From assembly GCA_014860745.1 (NCBI GenBank), contig JACZJC010000027.1, positions 1 through 64,000 of the forward strand: a DNA stretch of 64,000 nucleotides, in the 5' to 3' direction. Below the pieces are notes generated by a model that worked only from the letters and a program-made list of their open reading frames with translations, had not been told where the DNA came from and searched no databases. This stretch comes from Anaerolineales bacterium (GTDB lineage Bacteria; Chloroflexota; Anaerolineae; Anaerolineales; Villigracilaceae). Each line of letters begins with the position of its first letter. The first letter of the stretch is position 1. Shown here in pieces: positions 17,766 through 26,118 of this stretch. The position numbers were made by a program, and so were the translations under genes.

Positions 17766-19241
17766 ATGCAACCCAAATTGTCCCTGCTCGATGAAGCGTT
17801 GATCGCGCGCATTGTCGAGGAAGCGTACCAGCTTATGCTCAAACCCGGCATCAAAGTGCAGAATGCCGAAGCAAGACAGCTGCTCGCGGAAGCCGGCGCG
17901 CAGGTGGATGAAGAAACAATGGTCGTCCGCATCCCCGAGCAGATCGTCCGCAAGGCGCTCGAAACGGTCCCTCGCCAGTTCCAACTCTATGATTACGAGG
18001 ACAATCCCAAGGTCCAGTACGGAGGCGATGCAATTCACTTCGATCCCGGCTCCTCCGGTATTTCCGTCCTCATCCCGGAAACGCTAGAACACAAAACCGC
18101 CGAATCCGCGGACTTGATTCGCGTCATCAAAATTGCGGAAAGCATCCCCCAGTACGATGCGCAATCCACAGCGGTTGTATGCCATGATGTGCCGAGAGAA
18201 ATACACGACTTGTATCGCTTATATCTGGTCATGTTGTTTTCAAAGAAGCCAATCGTCACCGGCGCATTTACCAACGCCACCGTGCATCACATGATCGATA
18301 TGCTCGCCATCTTTGCGGGCGGGCGCGAAAATTTACGCGAACATCCACGCGCTGTGTTTGACGCATGCCCCTCCCCGCCGTTGATCTGGTCGAACTTTGG
18401 CGCGGGCAACTTGATTACCCTGGCTCACGCGGGCGTGCCTGCTGAAATCGTATCGATGCCCCTGGCGGGCGCGGCGGCCCCGGTCACATTGCTGGGCGCG
18501 GTCACACAACATGCCGCGGAATGTCTCTCGGGAATCACCATTCACCAACTTGCGCACGCGGGTTCCCCGATTGTTTGGGGCGGCGCGCCGTCCATATTCG
18601 ACATGCGTAAAGGCGGCACGCCGTTTGGTTCGGTGGAAACCGCAATGATCGATTCGTCCTACGCGCAGGTTGGCAAATCCCTGGGCCTGCCAACCCATGC
18701 CTATCTCGGTGTAACTGAATCGAAAATTCCCGATATGCAGGCGGGTCTCGAAAGCGGCATGGGCGCATTGGTCGGCGCGTTAAGCGGCATTAACATGATC
18801 TCCGGTTCGGGCATGTTGGATTCGCTGCTTTGCCAGAGCCCGGAAAAACTCGTTGTGGATGCGGAAGGCATCGCCATGGCAAAGCGCATGATCGCCGGCA
18901 TGAAAATCCAGACCGAAACGCTCGCCACAGGTTTTTATGAAGGCGTCAACTTTAAAGGCGGCGACTTTCTCAAACAACGCATCACCATGCAGCTCTTCCA
19001 GAAGGAACAGCACCTGCCGGGCAAGGTGATCGACCGCGACTCGATGCGCGGCTGGAAAGAATCAGGTTCAATGGATACATTCACCCGCGCAAGGAATCGC
19101 GTGAAGGAACTGCTCGCTTCTTACCAGCGACCTGAAATTGATCCTGCCAAAGAGGCGGAACTCCACGCTTATGTTTTGGACCTCGCCAAAAAAGCAGGCC
19201 TTGAACATCTCCCCCTTATTGAAGATTTTCAACCCGCATAA
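17766..19241 (+). CDS. MttB-family methyltransferase, copy 3
   Basis: 491 residues, close paralogue of the preceding gene (MQPKLSLLDEALIARIVEEAYQLMLKPG). The sequence has the same blocks (PLIWSNFGAGNL, GAAAPVTLLGAVTQHAAECLS, VDAEGIAMAKRMIAG, LLASYQRPEIDPA). ATG 17766 is chosen over an in-frame upstream ATG at 17700 because AGGAGG lies just before it and the N-terminus then aligns with copy 2. Its stop is two bases before the peptidase start, so they form one transcript. Divergence between the two copies may mean different methylamine substrates; that is an inference. Confidence 0.9.
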   Translation: MQPKLSLLDEALIARIVEEAYQLMLKPGIKVQNAEARQLLAEAGAQVDEETMVVRIPEQIVRKALETVPRQFQLYDYEDNPKVQYGGDAIHFDPGSSGISVLIPETLEHKTAESADLIRVIKIAESIPQYDAQSTAVVCHDVPREIHDLYRLYLVMLFSKKPIVTGAFTNATVHHMIDMLAIFAGGRENLREHPRAVFDACPSPPLIWSNFGAGNLITLAHAGVPAEIVSMPLAGAAAPVTLLGAVTQHAAECLSGITIHQLAHAGSPIVWGGAPSIFDMRKGGTPFGSVETAMIDSSYAQVGKSLGLPTHAYLGVTESKIPDMQAGLESGMGALVGALSGINMISGSGMLDSLLCQSPEKLVVDAEGIAMAKRMIAGMKIQTETLATGFYEGVNFKGGDFLKQRITMQLFQKEQHLPGKVIDRDSMRGWKESGSMDTFTRARNRVKELLASYQRPEIDPAKEAELHAYVLDLAKKAGLEHLPLIEDFQPA

Positions 19242-19243
19242 CT

Positions 19244-21052
19244 ATGCTCACTCTCCCCCGCCTTCTGCAAATTCCCAATGTGGACACCAGCTTGCGCTTT
19301 GACATCTCCCCCGATGAAAAGCGGATCGTCTTTTCGTGGAATAAAACAGGAACGTGGGAGTTGTACCGCATGTCATTGCGAGTGCGACAGCCCGAAGCAA
19401 TCTCCCATTCTGAAGAGATTGCTTCATTTCAACAAACGCTCCTCGCAATGACGGAACTCGGCGCCAAGTTTGCCCCAAAGTCTTCACCCGACGGATCAAT
19501 GCTCGCCTTCGCATTGGATTTGGATGGCAGCGAGTCCTATCACATCGTCATCCATGATTTCAAGACAAACACCACAACAGACATAACCCCCCAAATTGCC
19601 TACGCGCACCAGCCAAATATTGCTTGGTCGCCGGATGGGAAAATGCTGGCGGTGCTTTCCGACGCCAAGGGACAATTTGCCTTATATCTCCTCCCCATAG
19701 ATGGCAGCCCGGCCCGCTTGTTGAAAAATATTTTTCATCCCTGCTGGGATGTGGCCTGGTCGCCGGATGGCCGCTGGATCGCGGTCGAGTCAGAATCAGT
19801 TGCGAGTGATCGAAGTATCCATCTTGTGCCGGTCAATCGTCCGCGCAAGGGCTTGAGGCCAAATACGATTCAATTGAAATTGGACGGCCGCATTCTAAAC
19901 GCACAGCAGCCTGCCTGGTCGCCTGATTCAAAATTCCTTGCCTTCTCTGCGGAGGTGGACGAATGGCACGACATCGGGTTGTTCAATGTCGAAAGCGAAG
20001 AGATTACCTGGGTCCATCAATCTGTTGGGGATGACACACAGCCTGCGTGGTCGCGGGACGGGGAATTGATCGGGTGGATCCATGCTGAAGGCGCGGGCAG
20101 CAGTTTCCAGTTTAAGAGAAGAGGCGGTGCGATTGAGCAGGTCAGGGTCGGGAGTGGCGTCCATGCCTTTCCGCAATTCCTGGGCGGGGATATTGTCCTT
20201 CTCTATGAAGATGTAAATCATCCCGCGGATTTGTGGCTGGTTCATCTTGATGGCGGCTCAAGGATTCAATTAACCAAATCACTGGACGAAGAATTGGATT
20301 TCGTTCAGCCCAGGGAAATTTGGGTCGGAGATGTGCCTGCATTGTTGTATGAGGCAAAAGGCAGCAGGCGTGCTGTGTTGGATATTCATGGAGGGCCAAA
20401 TTGGAATTTGCAGTTTTCGTGGAATCCCGTGTTGAGCTATATGACTTCGCAAGGCTGGACGGTGATCGCGCCGAATTATCGCGGTTCCACAGGATATGGA
20501 AAAAAGTGGCAGAACGCAAGCCGTTTTGATATGGGCGGCGTGGATGCGGAGGATTGTGCGGCCGCCGCGAAATATTTGCTGGAAAATGGAATTGAAAAAA
20601 TTGCAGTGACGGGACGCAGCCACGGCGGATTTTTGACAATGTGCTGTTTGACGATGTTTCCTGAACTGTTTGCGGGCGGTTCGGCAGTAGTCCCTTTTTT
20701 GAATTGGTTCAAATCGCATCACGAGTCGCGCGAGGATTTGCAGCATTGGAATATCGAAAACATGGGCGACCCGCAAGAGAACGAAGAGATCTGGCATTCG
20801 CATTCCCCCTATTTTTTTCTGGATAAAATAAAAGCGCCCGTGCAAATGATATGCGGAGAGAACGATCCGCGCTGTCCTGCTTCCGATTCCATCGAAGCGC
20901 ATGATAAACTGGTTGCATTGGGCAGGGAAGTGGAACTTCATTTGTACAAAGGGGAAGGCCATTCATTTTTGAAGATCGAAAATGTGATCGACGCGGAAGT
21001 AAAGCGCATTGAATTTTTGAAAAACTTACTGGCAAGGGATGACGGACGCTAA
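19244..21052 (+). CDS. S9 (prolyl oligopeptidase) family peptidase
   Basis: 602 residues. An N-terminal WD40/TolB-like beta-propeller (about 10-340, with repeated AWSPDGKML, AWSPDGRWI, AWSPDSKFL) precedes an alpha/beta-hydrolase domain. The nucleophile elbow is GRSHGG (Ser in TGRSHGGFLTM), with an acid in CGENDPRCP and His in GEGHSFLK. No signal peptide, so it is cytoplasmic. It sits inside the methyltransferase operon and might release methylated amino acids or proline-type substrates from peptides; this is an inference. Residues about 43-70 are encoded by an intact hairpin repeat inserted in frame in a propeller loop. The start overlaps no gene and follows copy 3 by two bases. Confidence 0.9.
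   Translation: MLTLPRLLQIPNVDTSLRFDISPDEKRIVFSWNKTGTWELYRMSLRVRQPEAISHSEEIASFQQTLLAMTELGAKFAPKSSPDGSMLAFALDLDGSESYHIVIHDFKTNTTTDITPQIAYAHQPNIAWSPDGKMLAVLSDAKGQFALYLLPIDGSPARLLKNIFHPCWDVAWSPDGRWIAVESESVASDRSIHLVPVNRPRKGLRPNTIQLKLDGRILNAQQPAWSPDSKFLAFSAEVDEWHDIGLFNVESEEITWVHQSVGDDTQPAWSRDGELIGWIHAEGAGSSFQFKRRGGAIEQVRVGSGVHAFPQFLGGDIVLLYEDVNHPADLWLVHLDGGSRIQLTKSLDEELDFVQPREIWVGDVPALLYEAKGSRRAVLDIHGGPNWNLQFSWNPVLSYMTSQGWTVIAPNYRGSTGYGKKWQNASRFDMGGVDAEDCAAAAKYLLENGIEKIAVTGRSHGGFLTMCCLTMFPELFAGGSAVVPFLNWFKSHHESREDLQHWNIENMGDPQENEEIWHSHSPYFFLDKIKAPVQMICGENDPRCPASDSIEAHDKLVALGREVELHLYKGEGHSFLKIENVIDAEVKRIEFLKNLLARDDGR
19371..19452. repeat. GTCATTGCGAG hairpin repeat inside the peptidase gene
   Basis: Complete element: left end TGTCATTGCGAG, right end CTCGCAATGAC, with inner arms GAAGCAATCTC and GAGATTGCTTC. 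82 bases long, wholly within the coding frame without introducing a stop. Confidence 0.9.
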
Positions 21053-21081
21053 CCCCGCAACGTATCGGCGACGAGGAGATT

Positions 21082-22500
21082 ATGGAGCGATTGAAGTTTT
21101 TATCGGACGAAGAAGTAAAAGCCATGCACGAAGCCACACTTCACATCATGAGCGAAGTGGGGCTGATTTGGTCTCACAAACCAAGCCTGGATATTCTGCT
21201 CGGCGCCGGATGTACATTGAAGGGAAACCGCGTCTGCATGCCTGCCGACCTTGTGATGGATTGTATTTCAAAGGCCGACAAGCGCCCCAAAATTCGCGGG
21301 CGCAATGGAACGGTCAACGAATTGGGCGGAGGAAATTTATATTTTCATAACCTCGGCGGCGCGCGCGACGTCTTCGATGCCCGGACCGCCACAAGGCGGG
21401 TTGCGACCGATGAAGATGTGGTCAATGCCACCCGCGTATTGGACGCCCTTCCAAACTGTCATACGGTCACGCCGTTCTTCACACCACAGGACGTACCGGG
21501 TGAATTGATGTCTTTATATATGTATCGTCATTGTTTGCCGTACACCACCAAACCCATCCAGGGACCCGGCATTCAATTTGCGGAGGAAGTAAAATTCGCA
21601 GTGGAAATGGCGCAGGTGCTAGGGACACCCCCTCAGGAATTGACGCTTTCACTGTCCCCGGTCAGCCCGCTGACGATTCACGACCCCGCCGCGGCGGCCA
21701 TTGTTGAAATGGCGAAGGCGGGCGTGATCTGTGCCAACCTCCCAGCCCCCACCGGCGGAGCCACATCTCCGATGACGATCACTGGCAGTCTTGTGCAGCA
21801 AAGCGCGGAGACTCTCGCCCTTTTGGTGCTTGCACAAATCGTCAACCCCGGCTGTGGTGTGGTTTATTGCGGCAGACTTGGGATGCTGGAGCCCCGCACG
21901 GGTTTGATCTGGGGCGGTGTGGAGCTTGGCTTGTCTTCGGCAGGTACGGTTCAGCTCGGACATTATTACGGGTTCAGTGTCAATGTGTATGGGTTTTCAA
22001 CAAACGCGCACACCCTCGATGCCCAAAATGCCTTCGAACGAGGCTTGAACGCCACCATCCCTGCATTGGCCGGCGCGGACGAACTCTCCGGCATCGGCGA
22101 GATGGAAGCGGGCGTGATGGGTTCGTTCGCGCAAATGGTTTTGGATAACGAACTGGTCGGCAGTGTCATGCGCCTGCGCGGCGGACTCTCTGCGGATGTG
22201 GAACACCTGGCGGTGGAGATCATCGGTAATGTTATGAATGGCACGCGCAATTTTCTCGGCCAAAAACACACACTCAAACATCTTCGTGCCGGTGAACTCG
22301 CATTGACAAAACTCGCCGAACGAAACTCCTGGGAAACCTGGGAGGATAAGTTACAGAAAAAGCAAATGGCCGATCACGCCGCCGATGAGGCAGAGCGAAT
22401 TTTGCGCGAACACCAGGTCCCCCCGCTCGATCCCCAGCAGGAAAGGGAACTTGATAGAATTATGGCGGCGGCTGAGAAAGAAATGACTAGAAAGAAGTAG
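21082..22500 (+). CDS. MttB-family methyltransferase, copy 4
   Basis: 472 residues, the fourth non-pyrrolysine MttB homologue. It begins MERLKFLSDEEVKAMHEATLHIMSEVG, contains TGGATSPMTITGSLVQQSAETLALL and NVMNGTRNFLGQKHTLKHLR, and is distinct from copies 2 and 3; it looks nearer to copy 1 in motif layout. A GAGGAG ribosome site lies before the ATG. It lies 29 bases after the peptidase gene and is likely in the same operon. No substrate can be assigned from sequence alone. Confidence 0.9.
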   Translation: MERLKFLSDEEVKAMHEATLHIMSEVGLIWSHKPSLDILLGAGCTLKGNRVCMPADLVMDCISKADKRPKIRGRNGTVNELGGGNLYFHNLGGARDVFDARTATRRVATDEDVVNATRVLDALPNCHTVTPFFTPQDVPGELMSLYMYRHCLPYTTKPIQGPGIQFAEEVKFAVEMAQVLGTPPQELTLSLSPVSPLTIHDPAAAAIVEMAKAGVICANLPAPTGGATSPMTITGSLVQQSAETLALLVLAQIVNPGCGVVYCGRLGMLEPRTGLIWGGVELGLSSAGTVQLGHYYGFSVNVYGFSTNAHTLDAQNAFERGLNATIPALAGADELSGIGEMEAGVMGSFAQMVLDNELVGSVMRLRGGLSADVEHLAVEIIGNVMNGTRNFLGQKHTLKHLRAGELALTKLAERNSWETWEDKLQKKQMADHAADEAERILREHQVPPLDPQQERELDRIMAAAEKEMTRKK

Positions 22501-22502
22501 CA

Positions 22503-22610
22503 TCATTGCGAGGCGCTCTTCCCTGCACCGAACGCAGGACGGTGTGCCGACGCAGTCTTCACGTCATTGAAGATTGCGTCGTCGGGAAAATCAACCTCCC
22601 CGCAATGACA
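22503..22610. repeat. GTCATTGCGAG-type hairpin repeat
   Basis: Left end TCATTGCGAGG and right end CCCGCAATGACA with inner arms around AAGATTGCGTCG. It fills the gap between copy 4 and the amidohydrolase and ends 11 bases before its ribosome site. Confidence 0.8.
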
Positions 22611-22629
22611 CAATATTTTGGAGGTACAT

Positions 22630-23787
22630 ATGTTTAAACAGGCACACGCAATTTCGGAAGAGCTGATCGAATGGCGGCGCGATTTCCACATGCACCCGGA
22701 AACAGGTTTCGATGTCCACCGCACGGCGGGAATCGTGGCGGCCGAATTGGAGAAGATGGGATACAAGGTCAAACGCGGCGTCGGTAAAACTGGCGTTGTG
22801 GCGGAGATCGGCGAAGGTGGAAAAATGGTCGCCATCCGCGCGGATATGGACGCGTTGCCATTGCAGGAGTTGAATGAGTCCGAGTTCAAATCCACAGTGG
22901 AGAATAAAATGCACGCCTGCGGGCACGACTCGCACACTGCCATGGCGCTCGGCGCAGCGCGCATCCTCGCAAAGGAAAAATTGAACGGGCGCATCCGTTT
23001 CCTCTTCCAACCCTGCGAAGAAAGCGCGGACGAGGAAGGAAAAAGCGGTGCGGTGCGCATGTCGGAGGAAGGCGCGATGGAAGGCGTGGATTATGTCATT
23101 GCGCAGCATGTGGACCCAACCCAGCCGGTCGGCACGATCGCGATCAATGCCGGTCCCTGCTCGGGCGGGGTGGATTCCTGGTTCGCGACCATCAAAGGCA
23201 AGGGCGGTCACGGGGCATACCCGCATACAACCGTAGACCCCTTCTTTCTCCTGGCACATATCATCATCGCTTTGAATGGCATCGTCTCCCGCAGGTTGGA
23301 TCCTTTCGCTCCTGCCGTGGTCAGTATCGGTTCCGTCAATGGCGGCTTCACGGAAAATGTCATTCCGGACAGCATTCGAATTACGGGGACTCTGCGCTTC
23401 ACGACTCCCGAGGCTCAGAAACAGATACACGAGGAGATTAAACGCGCCTTCGAGGTTGCCAAAGCGCTCGGCGGTGATTACGAGCTCAAACTCGAAATAG
23501 GTTCGCCGCCAATGATCAACGATGAGCGGGTGTCGAAGGTGATGGAAGATGTGGGCAAAGATTTATTAGGCGCGGATAACGTGCAGGAGATGCACAAGAC
23601 CCTCGGCGCAGAGGATTTTGGTTCTTTCATGGAACATGCTCCCGGGGCGATGTACACCATCGGCGTGCAAAAGAAGGGACATGAAGATTACCTGCTCCAC
23701 CACCCCAAATTTGACCTTGACGAGCGGGCGCTGCCGATTGGCACGGCAATGCTGGCAGAGACGGCGATGAGATTTTTGAAGGAGTAA
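22630..23787 (+). CDS. M20-family amidohydrolase (hippurate hydrolase-like)
   Basis: 385 residues. The M20D/amidohydrolase pattern is clear: WRRDFHMHPETGFD near the start, AIRADMDALPL, MHACGHDSHTAMALGAA (metal-binding Cys-Gly-His-Asp), QPCEES, and a dimerisation domain (about 180-290). Members hydrolyse N-acyl amino acids or similar amides with a di-metal centre. ATG 22630 has GGAGG before it; a TTG at 22618 would place the ribosome site inside the gene. Within a methyltransferase operon it may free an amino acid-type methylated substrate from an acyl conjugate; this is an inference from context only. Confidence 0.9.
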   Translation: MFKQAHAISEELIEWRRDFHMHPETGFDVHRTAGIVAAELEKMGYKVKRGVGKTGVVAEIGEGGKMVAIRADMDALPLQELNESEFKSTVENKMHACGHDSHTAMALGAARILAKEKLNGRIRFLFQPCEESADEEGKSGAVRMSEEGAMEGVDYVIAQHVDPTQPVGTIAINAGPCSGGVDSWFATIKGKGGHGAYPHTTVDPFFLLAHIIIALNGIVSRRLDPFAPAVVSIGSVNGGFTENVIPDSIRITGTLRFTTPEAQKQIHEEIKRAFEVAKALGGDYELKLEIGSPPMINDERVSKVMEDVGKDLLGADNVQEMHKTLGAEDFGSFMEHAPGAMYTIGVQKKGHEDYLLHHPKFDLDERALPIGTAMLAETAMRFLKE

Positions 23788-23797
23788 ATACGGTTTC

Positions 23798-23877
23798 AAA
23801 CACAAAGGCACAAAGGTCACGAAGGAAAACCCTGGTTTTCTTCCTTCCCCTTTGTGTACCTCGTGTCCTTTGTGTTT
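23798..23877. repeat. CACAAAGG-type hairpin repeat
   Basis: AAACACAAAGGCACAAAGG on the left is mirrored by CCTTTGTGTACCTCGTGTCC and TTTGTGTTT on the right, around a GGAAAACCCTGGTTTTCC centre. It ends 22 bases before the next start codon. Confidence 0.8.
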
Positions 23878-23898
23878 ATTTTTTTAATCGGAGGGCAC

Positions 23899-24771
23899 AT
23901 GCATACCATACTTAAGTCAAACAGCAGGGAAGTGGTCATTGGCATCGACAAGCCGTTCGTGATCATCGGTGAAAAGATCAACCCGACTGGCATCAAAAAA
24001 TTGGGGCAGGCGCTGGTCGACAAAAACATGGAGTACGTCAAACAGCTTGCCAAACGGCAGGTGGATTGGGGCGCGGACGTGCTGGATGTGAACGTGGGTC
24101 ATCCGCAGATCGATGAAGCGGAGATCATCCCGATGGTGGTGGAGGCGGTTAAGGCGGCGGTGGATGTACCACTTTGCATTGATTCGAACGAACCGAAAAT
24201 TTTGGAAGCGGGATTGAAGGTTGCACCGGGCAAACCGCTGGTGAATTCTGTCAACGGGGAGGAAAAGCAGTTGGCGGGAGTCCTGCCCATCGTCAAGGAC
24301 TTAGGCGCGGCGGTCATCGGGTTGACGATAGCCGACGAAGGCATTCCGCCCACGGCGGAGTTGCGTCTCGCCGCCGCTGGTAAGATCATCGAACGGGCGG
24401 TAAAAATGGGCATCCCGATCGAAGATATTATTATCGACCCGCTGGTGATGACCGTCGGCCATGATTTCAAAGCGGCGACCGTTACGCTGAAAACCATTGA
24501 GCTGATAAAAAAAGAATACGGCGTAAATATGAGCTTGGGCGCCAGCAACGTTTCGTTCGGCCTGCCCGACCGGCATTCGGTGAACGCGGCCTTTCTTTCC
24601 CTGGCGATACTGGCAGGCGCAACCTGCTCCATCACTGACCCGATCAAGCTGGGCAGCGCCATCCGCGCCACAGATTTACTGCTCGGGAAGGATGCGAACT
24701 CGATGCGCTATTTGAAATACTTCCGCGCGACGGAAAAATTAAAAGAAGCGGAAGCGGCGGCCAAGTCATAA
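23899..24771 (+). CDS. Methyltetrahydrofolate:corrinoid methyltransferase (MtgA/AcsE-like)
   Basis: 290 residues with a pterin-binding TIM-barrel fold: FVIIGEKINPTG at the start, DVLDVNVGHP, LCIDSNEPKILEAGL, LVNSVNGEEKQ, and SLGASNVSFGLPDRHSVNAAFL near the end. Relatives (MtgA, AcsE, MtrH-like) move a methyl group between corrinoid protein and tetrahydrofolate. Here it is the expected second half of the MttB/corrinoid system, giving methyl-H4folate. ATG 23899 has CGGAGGG before it; the in-frame ATG at 23854 lies inside a repeat and is rejected. A strong terminator follows, closing the operon. Confidence 0.9.
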   Translation: MHTILKSNSREVVIGIDKPFVIIGEKINPTGIKKLGQALVDKNMEYVKQLAKRQVDWGADVLDVNVGHPQIDEAEIIPMVVEAVKAAVDVPLCIDSNEPKILEAGLKVAPGKPLVNSVNGEEKQLAGVLPIVKDLGAAVIGLTIADEGIPPTAELRLAAAGKIIERAVKMGIPIEDIIIDPLVMTVGHDFKAATVTLKTIELIKKEYGVNMSLGASNVSFGLPDRHSVNAAFLSLAILAGATCSITDPIKLGSAIRATDLLLGKDANSMRYLKYFRATEKLKEAEAAAKS

Positions 24772-24834
24772 TGGTCAAGAAGCAGGTTAAATAAAAAGCA
24801 GTCACGGAATCAGAAGATTGGGAATCGGTGAGTT

Positions 24835-24876
24835 AAACGACAGGAGGCGGTAATAAACTGCCTCCTGTCGTTTTCT
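24835..24876 (+). terminator. Intrinsic terminator of the methyltransferase operon
   Basis: Perfect 14-bp stem (AAACGACAGGAGGC and its complement at 24860-24873), 11-nt loop, then TTTT. Confidence 0.92.
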
Positions 24877-24897
24877 TAATGGGTAAGGAGCTTTGAG

Positions 24898-25974
24898 ATG
24901 AAAAAGATATTATTGGTTTTCGTATTCATCATGGTCATCGCCACAGCGTGCGCTCCACAGACAGCCTCAGCGCCGACTCTCTCAATTCCAATTTTGGAAA
25001 CAGAGATCGTTACAAAAACCCCTACCCCGGCACCCGCCTTAACATTAACACCACTGCCCACCGCAACTCCTGTCCCCCACCCTATGAGCATTATTTCCTT
25101 AAGGGCGGATGATTACCTCGGTAGTGATGTCACCATCGTCAAGGAATTGGACCGCGGATTGAACTACCGCCGCTATTATTCGTATTATCTCTCGGAAGGG
25201 TTGAAAATCTACGCCCTGCTTACCGTTCCCAACGGCGCACCTCCCGAAGGCGGTTGGCCGGCGATTGTTTTTAATCACGGTTACATTCCCCCGCATGTAT
25301 ATCGCACAACCGAAAGGTATGTGCATTACGTGGATGAAATTGCAAAAGCAGGGTACGTTGTTTTTCGCATCGACTATCGCGGCCACGACCAATCGGAAGG
25401 CGAAGCAACCGGCGCATATGGGAATCCCGGTTATCAGATCGATGTGTTGAATGCGGTTGCATCCATTAAAAAATTTCCCGGTGTGAATCCGGAAAAGATC
25501 GGCATGTGGGGGCATTCGATGGGCGGGTATCTCACCCTGCGTGCCATGGTCATTTCCCAGGATGTAAAAGTGGGTGTGATTTGGGCAGGCGTGGTCGCCT
25601 CGTATACGGACCTGCTTTACAACTGGCGGCGGACGGGTTCCTTCACCCCTTCGCCCAGTTCTCGGGGAATCGGCTGGCGTACTTCATGGATCGAAGCCTA
25701 TGGCATGCCGGAACAAAATCCTGTTTTTTGGGATTCTGTCTCCGCCACAAGCTACCTTGCGGACCTTTCCGGACCGTTGCAGCTGCATCATGGAACTGAC
25801 GATGAAGACGTCCCTTTGGAATTCTCCATCCGCCTCGCCGAGCAGGCGCGCGCTGCAGAGCAGGTTGCAGACCTGTATACCTATGAAGGAGACAACCATA
25901 ACATCGCCACGAATTTTTACACCGCCATGGACCGAACGATCAATTTCTTTGATTTCATTTTGAAACAGAAATAA
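24898..25974 (+). CDS. Lipoprotein alpha/beta hydrolase
   Basis: 358 residues. A lipoprotein signal peptide (MKKILLVFVFIMVIATAC, Cys18) is followed by a Thr/Pro linker (about 38-60) and an alpha/beta-hydrolase domain of the prolyl-oligopeptidase/dienelactone hydrolase type. FNHGYIPP is an oxyanion-hole-like turn, GHSMGG holds the nucleophile Ser, GTDDEDVP the acid, and GDNHNI the His. It is anchored outside the cytoplasmic membrane. It follows the terminator of the methyltransferase operon, so it is a separate unit. Substrate unknown; esterase or peptidase are both possible. Confidence 0.85.
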   Translation: MKKILLVFVFIMVIATACAPQTASAPTLSIPILETEIVTKTPTPAPALTLTPLPTATPVPHPMSIISLRADDYLGSDVTIVKELDRGLNYRRYYSYYLSEGLKIYALLTVPNGAPPEGGWPAIVFNHGYIPPHVYRTTERYVHYVDEIAKAGYVVFRIDYRGHDQSEGEATGAYGNPGYQIDVLNAVASIKKFPGVNPEKIGMWGHSMGGYLTLRAMVISQDVKVGVIWAGVVASYTDLLYNWRRTGSFTPSPSSRGIGWRTSWIEAYGMPEQNPVFWDSVSATSYLADLSGPLQLHHGTDDEDVPLEFSIRLAEQARAAEQVADLYTYEGDNHNIATNFYTAMDRTINFFDFILKQK

Positions 25975-26000
25975 ACATAATTGTCCCCAAATTTAATTTA

Positions 26001-26059
26001 GGCGGAGATAAACGCTGATTTTCACTGACAAAAAGAAATATCTGCGTTATTCAGCGTCC
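26001..26059. repeat. GCGGAGATAAACGCTGA-type hairpin repeat
   Basis: GGCGGAGATAAACGCTGA is mirrored by ATCTGCGTTATTCAGCG at the right. One copy in the 144-base gap before the convergent antiporter gene. Confidence 0.5.
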
Positions 26060-26080
26060 CCTTTTACCTTATAAAAACAA

Positions 26081-26113
26081 ACTCACCCATGAAAGATTAA
26101 TTTCGGGGTGAGT
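26081..26113. terminator. Stem-loop, probable terminator
   Basis: ACTCACCC and GGGTGAGT separated by 17 bases, A-rich to the left, so it probably ends transcription of the minus-strand antiporter gene. Confidence 0.65.
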
Positions 26114-26118
26114 CATGT

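Noticed and set aside
19371-19452. Frameshift or pseudogene in the S9 peptidase
   Set aside because: The frame is open through the repeat and all catalytic motifs follow; treated as an in-frame insertion.
14495-22500. Possible pyrrolysine-encoding amber codons in the MttB homologues
   Set aside because: All four frames are open without any in-frame TAG, so these are the non-pyrrolysine type.
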